A stretch of 41,686 nt of DNA from Patescibacteria group bacterium. Lineage in GTDB: Bacteria; Patescibacteriota; Gracilibacteria; UM-FILTER-43-11. Location: assembly GCA_018825145.1 (NCBI GenBank), contig JAHJFD010000055.1, positions 1 through 41,686 of the forward strand. The letters are read 5' to 3'. The notes under the pieces are model-generated. The model did no database searches. It was not told where the DNA came from and saw only the letters and a program-made list of their open reading frames with translations. Below, in pieces: positions 25,702 to 33,290 of the stretch (within the stretch, counting starts at the first letter, position 1; every line of letters starts with the position of its first letter). Made by a program: the position numbers and the translations under genes.

Positions 25702-26685
25702 ATGACAACAGACACAGCAGAAAAAATCATAAAATATATTGGCGAAAAAGGGCAAACCACTGCCAAAGATTTGAAAAACTACCTTGGAATTAGTAGTCAG
25801 GCGCTATTTAAACAATTCGCTAAACTGCTCGAAAACAAAAAAATTTACAAAGTAGGCAGACCGCCTAAAGTCTTCTACTATTTGAATAAGGCACTGCCAA
25901 AAGCGAATATCGAGATTGAAGATATAGATGAAAAAACCAGAAAGATTCTTGAAGACTCATTCTTGAATATTACGCCCAAGGGGGAGCGGAAACAGGGTGT
26001 AGAAGGTTTTGCTCTTTGGTGTCAAAAAACCAGACAGCCACTTGAAAAAACCGCACGAGAATATGTAAGTACCCTGGAAAAATATAATGCCTTCAAAAAG
26101 AATGGGGTTATTGATGGCATTAAAAAATTTAGAAGCTCTTTTCCACAAGTATTCTTGGATCATATTTTCTATCTTGATTTCTACAGTATTGAGCGATTTG
26201 GCAAAACAAAATTGGGCCAAATGCTTTTGTATGCAAAGCAAAGCCAAAACAAAGTGCTGATAAAGGAATTGATATCAGATATTGAGCCTCAAATACAACT
26301 ATTAATTAAGGAATATGACATAGATGCTGTTGGCTTTATACCACCAACTGTTAAAAGAGAGATTCAGTTTATGAAAGAACTGGAGAACAATTCCTTACTT
26401 AGCATACCAAAAATCAAAATAGTTAAGGTCAAAACAGAAATCGCAGTTCCGCAAAAAACATTAAGTAAAATTGAAGATCGCATTGAAAACGCGCGCTCAA
26501 CTATTATTGTCGACGAGAACCAAAAATATAAGAATATATTGCTTGTGGATGATGCAGTTGGTTCCGGCGCCACATTGAATGAAACTGCTTCACAAATCAA
26601 AGATAAGGATATATGCCGAGGTAAAATCATTGGACTCGCCATAACAGGCAGCTTTAAAGGCTTTGATGTTATAAGCGAAGTTTAA
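25702..26685 (+). CDS. Winged-helix DNA-binding domain fused to a ComF-like phosphoribosyltransferase
   Basis: Residues 1-60 look like a winged helix (AEKIIKYIGEKGQTTAKDL, then LGISSQALFKQFAKLLENKKIYKVGRP). The C-terminal half is a type I phosphoribosyltransferase: NILLVDDAVGSGATLNET is the PRPP-binding loop. Before it, a VPQKTLSKIEDRIENA stretch resembles the QxxLSxxxRxxN segment of ComF proteins. The middle (about 75-190) is unassigned and charged. Regulators made of HTH plus PRTase exist (PurR of Bacillus is the classic case), so a repressor that senses PRPP or a nucleotide is plausible, but this combination with a ComF-like domain is not one I can name. It is AT-rich compared with its neighbours. 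It starts at a leaderless ATG under a palindromic promoter. Confidence 0.7.
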   Translation: MTTDTAEKIIKYIGEKGQTTAKDLKNYLGISSQALFKQFAKLLENKKIYKVGRPPKVFYYLNKALPKANIEIEDIDEKTRKILEDSFLNITPKGERKQGVEGFALWCQKTRQPLEKTAREYVSTLEKYNAFKKNGVIDGIKKFRSSFPQVFLDHIFYLDFYSIERFGKTKLGQMLLYAKQSQNKVLIKELISDIEPQIQLLIKEYDIDAVGFIPPTVKREIQFMKELENNSLLSIPKIKIVKVKTEIAVPQKTLSKIEDRIENARSTIIVDENQKYKNILLVDDAVGSGATLNETASQIKDKDICRGKIIGLAITGSFKGFDVISEV

Positions 26686-26766
26686 ATCACTAATTCATGT
26701 ATTGAAAGGCGAACCAGATAAGTTCTTATACTTCAATAAATGTTGTAGGTGCTAATCTCAAGCGTG

Positions 26767-27342
26767 ATGCTAGAGCAAGTAATAAAATTTGTTAATAAAT
26801 CTTTTGAAAAATGTGCAACAGGAAAAAGTGTTGCTCATTTCGAAAGCACGCTCCATTGGATTAAGGAACTAAGACCGGAAGCTGATGAGCCCATACTAAT
26901 CGCAGCATATGCACACGATATACAGAGGGCTTTTAGAGAAACAAATACTGAAAATACATTCAAAAATATCGAATTGAATGATCCAGATTTGTTAAAACAT
27001 CATCAGCAAGAAGGCTCTAAGATAATTTGTAATTTTTTGGAAAGTAAGGGTTACGATAAGAAAGGCATAAAAAGAATCGGCAATATGATCGCCCACCATG
27101 AAGAAGGGGGTGATGAGGAGTCAGATTTAATAAAAGATGCTGATAGTATCAGTTATTTTTATACGAATGCCAATAAACATGTTACAGAAACAGTAAAAAC
27201 TCTTGGCAAAGAAAAAATCCGTAACAAAATCGATTGGATGTATAACCGAATTACATCTGAAAAGGCAAAAAAAATTGCAAAACCAAAATATCTTGAAACG
27301 GTCAACAAATTGAAAACATTTAAAACGGTTATGCTAAAATGA
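26767..27342 (+). CDS. HD-domain metal-dependent phosphohydrolase
   Basis: The HD pattern is complete: HFESTLHWI supplies the first His, AAYAHDIQRAF the HD pair, HHQQEGSKII and MIAHHEEGG further His ligands, and DADSISYF the last Asp. Such domains hydrolyse nucleotides or other phosphate esters. The start is taken at the ATG (191 residues); a GTG six codons upstream is also open. The gene follows the HTH-PRTase gene after 81 bases and is equally AT-rich, so the two may form a nucleotide-related pair acquired together (inference). The basic, Lys-rich C-terminus is unassigned. Confidence 0.75.
   Translation: MLEQVIKFVNKSFEKCATGKSVAHFESTLHWIKELRPEADEPILIAAYAHDIQRAFRETNTENTFKNIELNDPDLLKHHQQEGSKIICNFLESKGYDKKGIKRIGNMIAHHEEGGDEESDLIKDADSISYFYTNANKHVTETVKTLGKEKIRNKIDWMYNRITSEKAKKIAKPKYLETVNKLKTFKTVMLK
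27310..27340 (+). promoter_or_regulatory. Possible promoter of the P-type ATPase gene inside the HD gene end
   Basis: TTGAAA (27310-27315) and the extended -10 TGCTAAAAT (27332-27340) are 19 bp apart and overlap the last codons of the HD gene. The leader would be about 15 bases. This would allow the ATPase gene to be expressed independently of the HD gene. Confidence 0.4.
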
Positions 27343-27361
27343 GGCAAATAAAGAAAAAATT

Positions 27362-30139
27362 ATGCCGACTAAAAATCCAAAACAATATTTTTACCAATTT
27401 TCGGCTGAAGAGGCCATTCAGAAGCTCAGAACGGACGGTAAAAAAGGCCTGACTCAGTCTGAAGCAGAAAAGCGGCTTACGCAATACGGTCACAATGAAC
27501 TCAAAGAAGGCAAACGAAGACCCATGATCTTTCGTTTCTTTGACCAGTTCAAGGATTTGCTAATCATCGTTTTAATCGTTGCCGCGTTTTTGGCCTACTA
27601 TTTAGGTGATTTTAGGGGCGGCACCATTCTTCTGGTAATCGTCTTTGTGAATTCGGTGATCGGTTTTTATCAGGAGTACAAAGCCGAAAAAATTCTTGAA
27701 TCCCTGAAGCGCATCATTCAGGCCAAAGCCATCGTGATCCGGGAGGGGAAAAGGCTGGAAGTAGATCAGTTCAGCCTGGTTCCCGGTGACCTGATTTACC
27801 TGGAAGAGGGCGGCTCTGTTCCGGCGGATGTTCGCCTGACCGAAACCACCAATTTTAGTACCAACGACTTCGTTCTTACGGGCGAGTCAGTGCCTCAGGA
27901 AAAGTGGGCTGATCTGATCATCGACCACGAAACCACCCTGACCAATCAGGACAACTCGGTTTTTATGGGTTTGACGGTAGCCAAAGGAAACGCTTACGGT
28001 GTGGTTTACGGAACGGGCATGGACACGGCCATCGGACGCATTGCCAAGCAGACCGAAAGCATTCATCACGATCTGTCGCCCCTTCAGCGTGAAATCAATA
28101 TTCTGGCGAAGTCCCTCACCAAAATCGCGGGAGTCATCGCTCTTTCCCTGTTTATCATCAACTTCTTTTTGAACGTTGGTGAGGCCGAAAGCATACGTCT
28201 GAGTATTCAGCTTTCTATCCTTTTTGCCATCAGTGTGGCGGCGGCTTGCGTACCTCAGGGGCTTCCTGCCCAAATTTCGGTAGCCCTCAGTTTGGGGGTG
28301 GGCCGGCTCGCCAAAAAAAAGGCCGTGGTCAAAAAACTGTCCTCCGTCGAAACATTGGGTTCCACCACCGTCATCTGTTCCGATAAAACCGGCACCCTGA
28401 CCAAAAACGAGATGACCATTACTCACTGTGTCATTCTAGACTGCCAGACCAAAAAAGGATGTGAAGCCAGAGTGTTTGAAACGACCGGAGAAGGCTATGA
28501 ACCGAAAGGCTCAGTGCTGGAGAACGGCAAAAAAATCGACAAAAAAACTTTTGAATTTCTTAAGCAATTTTTTGAAGATGGTTTTTTGGCCAGCAACGGG
28601 CGCGTGGAACCACCCGATAAAAATCATCGCGGCTGGTATGCCATCGGTGATCCCACCGAGGCCGCCTTCACTCCGCTGGCCATGAAGGTGGGGCTAAAAC
28701 CGGCCGACCTCGATAAGCGCTTTCCGCTTTTTCATGAACTTCCTTTCGATTCCGACCGCAAGCGCATGACCATTATCCGCCAGCACAAAGGTAAGCACAT
28801 CGGTTACATGAAAGGGGCCATCGAAAGCATTTTAACGGTATGCGACAAGGCGAAAATCGGAGGAGAAATTGTGCCTTTAACGGATGGAATGCGAAAGTCC
28901 ATCATGAAACAGGGGGACCATTTCAGCGCTCAGGCGCTTAGGGTCATTGCCCTGGCTTACCGGGATTTTCCAAAATCCGAAAAGACTTTCAGTATCAAAA
29001 AAACCGAGAAAAACTTCATCTTCTCCGGTTTTGTTACCATGATCGACCCGCCCCGCCTGGGCGTAAAGGAGGCAATCGAGCGGGTATATAAAGGAGGCAT
29101 GCGCGTGATGATGATTACGGGCGATAACGAAATCACGGCCAAGGCCATAGCTGAGCGCATTGGTATGAAGCACGATGACGGGGAGCTTCCGGTTTATAAC
29201 GGCGACCAGATTAAACGGTTGTCCGACCAAAAGCTGAAAAAAATTCTGAAGGCCCGCTCCGTCATCTTCTCGCGCGTGTCACCCCAAGACAAGTACCGGC
29301 TTGTAACCCTGCTCAAACAAATGGGCGAAGTGGTGGCTGTGACCGGTGACGGAGTAAATGACACGCTCAGCCTGAAGCGTTCCGACATCGGTGTGGCTAT
29401 GGGTAAGATGGGTTCCGAAGTCGCCAAAGAAGCCTCCGAAATCGTTCTGCTCGACGATAACTTCAGCACCCTCACCCGCGCCATCGGTGAAGGCAGAACA
29501 ATTTTTGCGAACTTAAGACATACCATTCTTTCATCCATTACCTCCAACAACGGCGAGCTGACCTGCGTGCTGTTGGGCTTTATCGGTGTTGCCTTTGGTC
29601 TTCCCGCGCCAATTACGGCGGTTCAGATTCTGGCTATCGACCTGGTTGGTGAAATGTTGCCCCTCACTGCCATGACTTTCGATCCGCCGGAGAAGACATT
29701 GATGGAAAAACCGCCCCGTGATCTAAAAGACCATATTATCAACCGCCAGAGTTATCTGAACCTGATCTTCTATGGTTTCTGGATGGGGGCCGCCGGATTC
29801 TTTAGTTTCTTTATGGTTTACAAGTTCGGTTCCGGCACCGTCGAATCCGCCCGCGCTGCCGCTTACACCGGCATCATTTTCTGCCAGTTTATGAACATTC
29901 TAAGCCGAAGGTCAGAGCGGACGATCTTCACCCGTCATCTGTTTACCAATCCTCAGCTCTGGGGCTCTTTTGTAATTTCACTCATTGTCATTTCACTTCT
30001 GATTTACATTCCTTCCCTCTCAATTTGGTTCGGATTTGGCAGTTTGACAACAGGCGATCTGACCTACCCTCTCATAGGCGCTGTCGCGTTTTTGATACTT
30101 CACGAGACCGGTAAGCTATTTAATTTTTTGCGGCCATAG
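27362..30139 (+). CDS. P2-type cation-transporting ATPase
   Basis: A 925-residue P-type pump with an N-terminal cation-ATPase domain, actuator motif TGES (173-176), phosphorylation motif DKTGTLT (Asp341), nucleotide-binding KGA (484-486), TGDNEITAK, and hinge GDGVND (662-667), then six C-terminal membrane segments. It belongs to the Ca2+/Na+,K+ group. Several ion-site residues known from SERCA differ: the TM4 motif PEGLP reads PQGLP (Gln299), and the TM6 NLVTD reads DLVGE (Asp760-Glu764), while the TM5 N-x-G-E is kept (Asn729, Glu732). The transported ion therefore cannot be assigned by analogy. It starts 19 bases after the HD gene, but its composition matches the bulk of the window. Confidence 0.93.
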   Translation: MPTKNPKQYFYQFSAEEAIQKLRTDGKKGLTQSEAEKRLTQYGHNELKEGKRRPMIFRFFDQFKDLLIIVLIVAAFLAYYLGDFRGGTILLVIVFVNSVIGFYQEYKAEKILESLKRIIQAKAIVIREGKRLEVDQFSLVPGDLIYLEEGGSVPADVRLTETTNFSTNDFVLTGESVPQEKWADLIIDHETTLTNQDNSVFMGLTVAKGNAYGVVYGTGMDTAIGRIAKQTESIHHDLSPLQREINILAKSLTKIAGVIALSLFIINFFLNVGEAESIRLSIQLSILFAISVAAACVPQGLPAQISVALSLGVGRLAKKKAVVKKLSSVETLGSTTVICSDKTGTLTKNEMTITHCVILDCQTKKGCEARVFETTGEGYEPKGSVLENGKKIDKKTFEFLKQFFEDGFLASNGRVEPPDKNHRGWYAIGDPTEAAFTPLAMKVGLKPADLDKRFPLFHELPFDSDRKRMTIIRQHKGKHIGYMKGAIESILTVCDKAKIGGEIVPLTDGMRKSIMKQGDHFSAQALRVIALAYRDFPKSEKTFSIKKTEKNFIFSGFVTMIDPPRLGVKEAIERVYKGGMRVMMITGDNEITAKAIAERIGMKHDDGELPVYNGDQIKRLSDQKLKKILKARSVIFSRVSPQDKYRLVTLLKQMGEVVAVTGDGVNDTLSLKRSDIGVAMGKMGSEVAKEASEIVLLDDNFSTLTRAIGEGRTIFANLRHTILSSITSNNGELTCVLLGFIGVAFGLPAPITAVQILAIDLVGEMLPLTAMTFDPPEKTLMEKPPRDLKDHIINRQSYLNLIFYGFWMGAAGFFSFFMVYKFGSGTVESARAAAYTGIIFCQFMNILSRRSERTIFTRHLFTNPQLWGSFVISLIVISLLIYIPSLSIWFGFGSLTTGDLTYPLIGAVAFLILHETGKLFNFLRP

Positions 30140-30175
30140 TTGTAACTGCTCACACCCCCTCCTGCCATAGTTTTG

Positions 30176-30204
30176 TTGACATATAATAGGAAAGATTATA
30201 GGAT
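30176..30204 (+). promoter_or_regulatory. Promoter of the small unknown gene after the ATPase
   Basis: TTGACA (30176-30181) is followed after 17 bp by TATAGG (30199-30204). A perfect TATAAT also begins right after the TTGACA (30182-30187) and could serve as a -10 with an unseen -35, so the exact start is uncertain. Confidence 0.45.
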
Positions 30205-30234
30205 AATTTTCCTAAATAATAACTCCTAATAAAG

Positions 30235-30564
30235 ATGCCTAATTCAAAGAATAAGCCGGACCCGAAAGATCATGTGGCAGCAGCTCTTGTTACACAAGGA
30301 GAGAGGAAAATTCGGGTAGATACTTTTATCCGGAGGGATCTTCCTGAAACTATGGGGTTCCCCGGAAAGGTAATAGCAGAGTGCGTGGCAAGGTTGGCGA
30401 TTAAACTTAGCTTCAGGCGGGATGCGCTTAGTGACGTCTTAGAACGTGGCCGGGAATGTGAGAAAAATGCCTCAGGCAGAACTTCCGTAGGCTATTCCAA
30501 AGCCTATGCCGATAAATGGGAAGGCATTTTTGGCAACAAGGTAGGAAGCGATTTACCTAATTAA
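30235..30564 (+). CDS. Unknown small basic protein
   Basis: No family recognised. The 109 residues are basic, with a mid-region of probable helices (PGKVIAECVARLAIKL, then RRDALSDVLERGRECEK). There is no signal peptide or membrane segment. The promoter upstream, the ATG start and sense-strand codon use argue for a real gene. Its stop codon lies at the edge of the minus-strand terminator, so it and the tRNA-like transcript converge. Confidence 0.5.
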   Translation: MPNSKNKPDPKDHVAAALVTQGERKIRVDTFIRRDLPETMGFPGKVIAECVARLAIKLSFRRDALSDVLERGRECEKNASGRTSVGYSKAYADKWEGIFGNKVGSDLPN

Positions 30565-30599
30565 AAAACGAGGATGCAGGACGTTATCTTGCACCCTCG
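30563..30599 (-). terminator. Rho-independent terminator ending the tRNA-like transcript
   Basis: On the minus strand CGAGGGTGCA (30599-30590) pairs with TGCATCCTCG (30578-30569), ten pairs with one G·U, over an 11-base loop, followed by six T. On the plus strand the same position would be an A·C mismatch and there is no T-run, so the signal belongs to the minus strand. Confidence 0.75.
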
Positions 30600-30681
30600 G
30601 AAGGGACCGGAACCAGTCCGATCCGGAAGGCACCCCCGGAGAGCGCTTTTTATTGTATTACGCCACGGAGATAGCCCGCAG
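30600..30681 (-). ncRNA. Structured RNA segment between the tRNA-like gene and its terminator
   Basis: About 80 bases with no open frame. A strong hairpin GGACTG-GTTC-CGGTCC (30627-30612 on the minus strand) contains a G·U pair that would be a C·A mismatch in plus-strand RNA, again pointing to minus-strand transcription. It is flanked by GC-rich arms (CTCTCCGGGGGTGCC) and an A-rich linker. No known RNA family was recognised. It may be a processed 3' trailer or a separate small RNA. Confidence 0.4.
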
Positions 30682-30755
30682 TCGGCCCAGCTGGAATTGA
30701 ACCAGCGACATTCGGGTTTTTACCCCGGTGCTCTGCCAAGCTGAGCTATGGGCCG
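30682..30755 (-). tRNA. tRNA-like gene with anticodon AAA (Phe codon UUU)
   Basis: A full cloverleaf can be drawn: acceptor CGGCCCA/TGGGCCG (seven pairs), T8-A9, D-stem GCTC/GAGC with GG in the loop, anticodon arm CCGGG-GTAAAAA-CCCGA, variable loop ATGTC, T-arm GCTGG-TTCAATT-CCAGC and discriminator A73. CCA is not encoded. U33 is present, and positions 34-36 read AAA. Oddities: the anticodon is AAA rather than the universal bacterial GAA for Phe, position 32 is G, the first anticodon-stem pair is C·A, and the acceptor begins C1-G72. It has a strong promoter and sits just beyond pyrB. The body looks functional, but the charging identity is uncertain. Confidence 0.75.
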
Positions 30756-30765
30756 TCGGTGTGCT

Positions 30766-30794
30766 ATAGTAATTTGGCTTTTGCCTGAAGTCAA
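30766..30794 (-). promoter_or_regulatory. Promoter of the tRNA-like transcript
   Basis: On the minus strand TTGACT (30789-30794) and TACTAT (30766-30771) are exactly 17 bp apart. Transcription would begin about five bases before the mature tRNA 5' end, normal for a tRNA gene. Confidence 0.7.
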
Positions 30795-30815
30795 TTGATG
30801 GAAAAAACCGAAGGC

Positions 30816-31886
30816 TTAATCAGAAGTTTTTTTGTCAGTTTTAACCAATAAAGTCCGCATTTCTTCGGGATATTCCGGGTCGATTTGTTTTGGGACGAAC
30901 CATTCAACCTGTCGGGAGGATTTGTGGACTTTATCAACCACCCCAAGCACTAAAGCAAAAATCGCCATACGTATTGGGATGCCATTATCAGTCTGACGAA
31001 AAATCCCAAGGTTTCTAAGTCCATTCAAGTCGTGATCCAGTTCATTCGATTCAGGTCGGCTGTCTCGTGGGAGAGGGTGTAAAATCAACACAGTTTTTTT
31101 GCAGTGCTTTTTTACAATATTCCGGTTAATTTTATACATTCCCTGAAAATGTTGGAATTCTGCTTCTGACTCGAAACATTGCTCCTGAATCCGTGTGTCA
31201 TAAATCACATCGGCGTCATTGATTCCCTCAGCGAGATCCTTCACGGTAACTATTTTGTGGTTATGGTTTTTGTCCATGATGTATTCACAAGTTTCATGCG
31301 GCATTTGGAGCTTAGGAGGAGCAATAAATTTGAATCTAATGTTTTTGTGGAGAGCCAGTAGCTTCGACAGAGAATGTACAGTCCGTCCGTTTTTCAGATC
31401 CCCGATCATAGCGATGGTCATTCCATCGATTTGCGCAAGTTCACGGTACAGAGTGTAGATGTCAAGTAACCCTTGCGTAGGGTGTTCTCCCGGGCCGTCT
31501 CCCCCGTTGATAACGGGAATTTGGGTTGCATCTGCGAATTCTTTCACTGCTCCTTCTTTGGGGTCACGTACAGTCATTACATCGGCGTAGCCGCTTATGA
31601 CCCGGCTAGTATCATGTATGGATTCTCCTTTTACAATTGATGAAAAACTTACCCCAATAATGTCTCTCACTGCACCTCCGAGTCGATTAAAAGCCGATCC
31701 AAAACTCACTCGCGTGCGGGTACTGGGCTGAAAAAAGATATTAGCGAGAACCGCTCCTTCCAAAACACGTGTAATTCGTTCGCGACTGGCATAAGGAAGC
31801 ATTTCATCAGCTACTTCCATAATATGCTTTACATCTTCAAGCGTCAGATCATTAACGGATAAAATATCGGCACCTTTAAAATCCAT
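30816..31886 (-). CDS. pyrB: Aspartate carbamoyltransferase, catalytic chain
   Basis: The enzyme joins carbamoyl phosphate and aspartate in pyrimidine synthesis. Signatures: FFQPSTRTRVSF with PSTRT at 54-58, the 80s-loop SSIVKGES (Lys86), VINGGDGPGEHPTQGLLDIYT, MIGDLKNGRTVHSL and HPLPRDSRPE. At 356 residues it exceeds the usual ~310; the additional ~35 C-terminal residues are polar. No regulatory chain gene (pyrI) or other pyr gene is adjacent. It lies two bases after the P-loop gene and is the last of a four-gene unit, so a role outside ordinary pyrimidine synthesis should be kept in mind. Confidence 0.92.
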   Translation of the reverse strand: MDFKGADILSVNDLTLEDVKHIMEVADEMLPYASRERITRVLEGAVLANIFFQPSTRTRVSFGSAFNRLGGAVRDIIGVSFSSIVKGESIHDTSRVISGYADVMTVRDPKEGAVKEFADATQIPVINGGDGPGEHPTQGLLDIYTLYRELAQIDGMTIAMIGDLKNGRTVHSLSKLLALHKNIRFKFIAPPKLQMPHETCEYIMDKNHNHKIVTVKDLAEGINDADVIYDTRIQEQCFESEAEFQHFQGMYKINRNIVKKHCKKTVLILHPLPRDSRPESNELDHDLNGLRNLGIFRQTDNGIPIRMAIFALVLGVVDKVHKSSRQVEWFVPKQIDPEYPEEMRTLLVKTDKKTSD

Positions 31887-31888
31887 AT

Positions 31889-33277
31889 TTAATAATTAGG
31901 GGGACTAATCTTTTCAAGGCTGATCCGATTAAATACATTCTGTATAACTTGCGTGGCCTCTCTGTCGGATTGATTATCGAAGGCGGGTAAATTTAACTGC
32001 TCCTGAATACGAATCGACGAACCATAATTATTACGTCCTTTGGGGTAAGTCAGATAAAAGGGGATGTTATCAGGGCTAAAACCCCATTTCCTATAATAAT
32101 CACAGGAGCCTTTCATTGAAAGTATATCTCCTGAAGAATGCAGAATAGCTTGCACCAGCGGTTTAAATTCAGGGTGCTGAAGAAAAGTCGGAATATTTGC
32201 CTCAATAATATCCCCTCCGAATTCAGCCACGATAACATCAGGCGCTTCTTCATTCAGACGGTTAATCAGTGTACGAATGGCGGGAATATATCGTTCTGCT
32301 GTTGTATATGTAGATGGTAACCCCACATCAGGGAAATCCAGGAAGATATCCGCCCCAGCGTCGCGTAATTCCAGTAAATCACGATAACGTCCCGTTCCGG
32401 CCATTTTACTGGCTGCCACTATTAGCCCTTGTGCTTTTAGCGCGCGGATCAGAACGGCAGCTGTAGTGGTTTTGCCTAATTCCGCTCCGCTCCCCAGATT
32501 GGCTATGATAGGAGCCGAGGGTTTCAGCTTTCTATCCCATTCAGGAAATAGATCACACAGGTTCAGATTACGACCTTTTTCTTGCAGAAGTCCTAGAACC
32601 TTTAGTCTGGTCGGTGTCTGGATCATACGTGCAGGAATTTCCCGTATACAGCCAACAATTCCTCCATGGCACATCAGATCAACAATGTTGTCACTACTAA
32701 TATTCCAGCCTTCTTCAGGAATTTCGCCGAATTCGGAGGTGCCGGTGCGTCGGTTGCCGAACACAACAATCACACGGTCTCCACGATAGATTCTTTCATC
32801 CCTTCCATAATAGTCTTCAATACGGATGGTGGAACCGGAGTCGGTTGTCACTTCGGCAAGGGCAAGATCACCTTCGTGCGCTTTTCCTTCTTTTGAGAGT
32901 TCGGTATTACTCCAATTGAAGTCGGGCTGGCGTATATTGGATGCGACCAATTTTACACGGTGCCCGGCCACTTCAATAGGTTGATGGGTGTCTGAACATA
33001 ATGGTGCGCGAAGCAGTTGAAAGACAAAAAGGATTTGTTCCCGGACGTCATGAAGCTTTTGTTCTGCCTCAGTCTGAACCTGGCCAGCATTGTCTTTGCA
33101 GGTTCCAATTAGGCCTGCCTCCTCGCTTATAAGCCTATAAATACGCTGCACAATTTCTATTCTTTCAGGTGAGTTAGCTAAAACTCGCGGAGTGCCTTTA
33201 GGCCACAGCTTCAACTGAAGGCGTTTTTCAATGACTCCAATCATCGATTCATAATCAGCGTGGGGCATGTCTACCAT
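31889..33277 (-). CDS. P-loop enzyme of unknown role (dethiobiotin-synthetase/DUF1611-like C-terminal domain)
   Basis: The C-terminal ~210 residues hold a SIMIBI-type P-loop, GSGAELGKTT (262-271), followed by an IVAASKMAGTGR strand that matches the KP-x-x-(S/T)G region of dethiobiotin synthetase-type ligases, and a DVIVAEFGGD acidic strand (347-356). The N-terminal ~250 residues contain a helical region and a beta-rich part (GDLALAEV, RGDRVIVVFGNRR, CHGGIVGCIREIPAR). The arrangement recalls DUF1611 proteins but is longer. ATP-dependent carboxylation, amidation or phosphorylation of a small molecule is possible; no substrate can be named. It sits between the TauE/SafE permease (13 bases) and pyrB (2 bases). 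AAGAAG before the ATG may act as a weak ribosome site. Confidence 0.6.
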   Translation of the reverse strand: MVDMPHADYESMIGVIEKRLQLKLWPKGTPRVLANSPERIEIVQRIYRLISEEAGLIGTCKDNAGQVQTEAEQKLHDVREQILFVFQLLRAPLCSDTHQPIEVAGHRVKLVASNIRQPDFNWSNTELSKEGKAHEGDLALAEVTTDSGSTIRIEDYYGRDERIYRGDRVIVVFGNRRTGTSEFGEIPEEGWNISSDNIVDLMCHGGIVGCIREIPARMIQTPTRLKVLGLLQEKGRNLNLCDLFPEWDRKLKPSAPIIANLGSGAELGKTTTAAVLIRALKAQGLIVAASKMAGTGRYRDLLELRDAGADIFLDFPDVGLPSTYTTAERYIPAIRTLINRLNEEAPDVIVAEFGGDIIEANIPTFLQHPEFKPLVQAILHSSGDILSMKGSCDYYRKWGFSPDNIPFYLTYPKGRNNYGSSIRIQEQLNLPAFDNQSDREATQVIQNVFNRISLEKISPPNY

Positions 33278-33290
33278 TTCATCTTCTTAT

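Noticed and set aside
30600-30650. SRP RNA on the plus strand (TCCGGAAGG resembles the SRP GTCCGGAAGGAAGCAGC motif)
   Set aside because: The AGCAGC half of the conserved internal loop is missing, and G·U pairs favour the minus strand.
30816-31886. Ornithine carbamoyltransferase instead of ATCase
   Set aside because: The VINGGDGPGEHPTQ and HPLPRDSRPE motifs fit ATCase; OTCase has different substrate-loop motifs such as HPCQ and HCLP.
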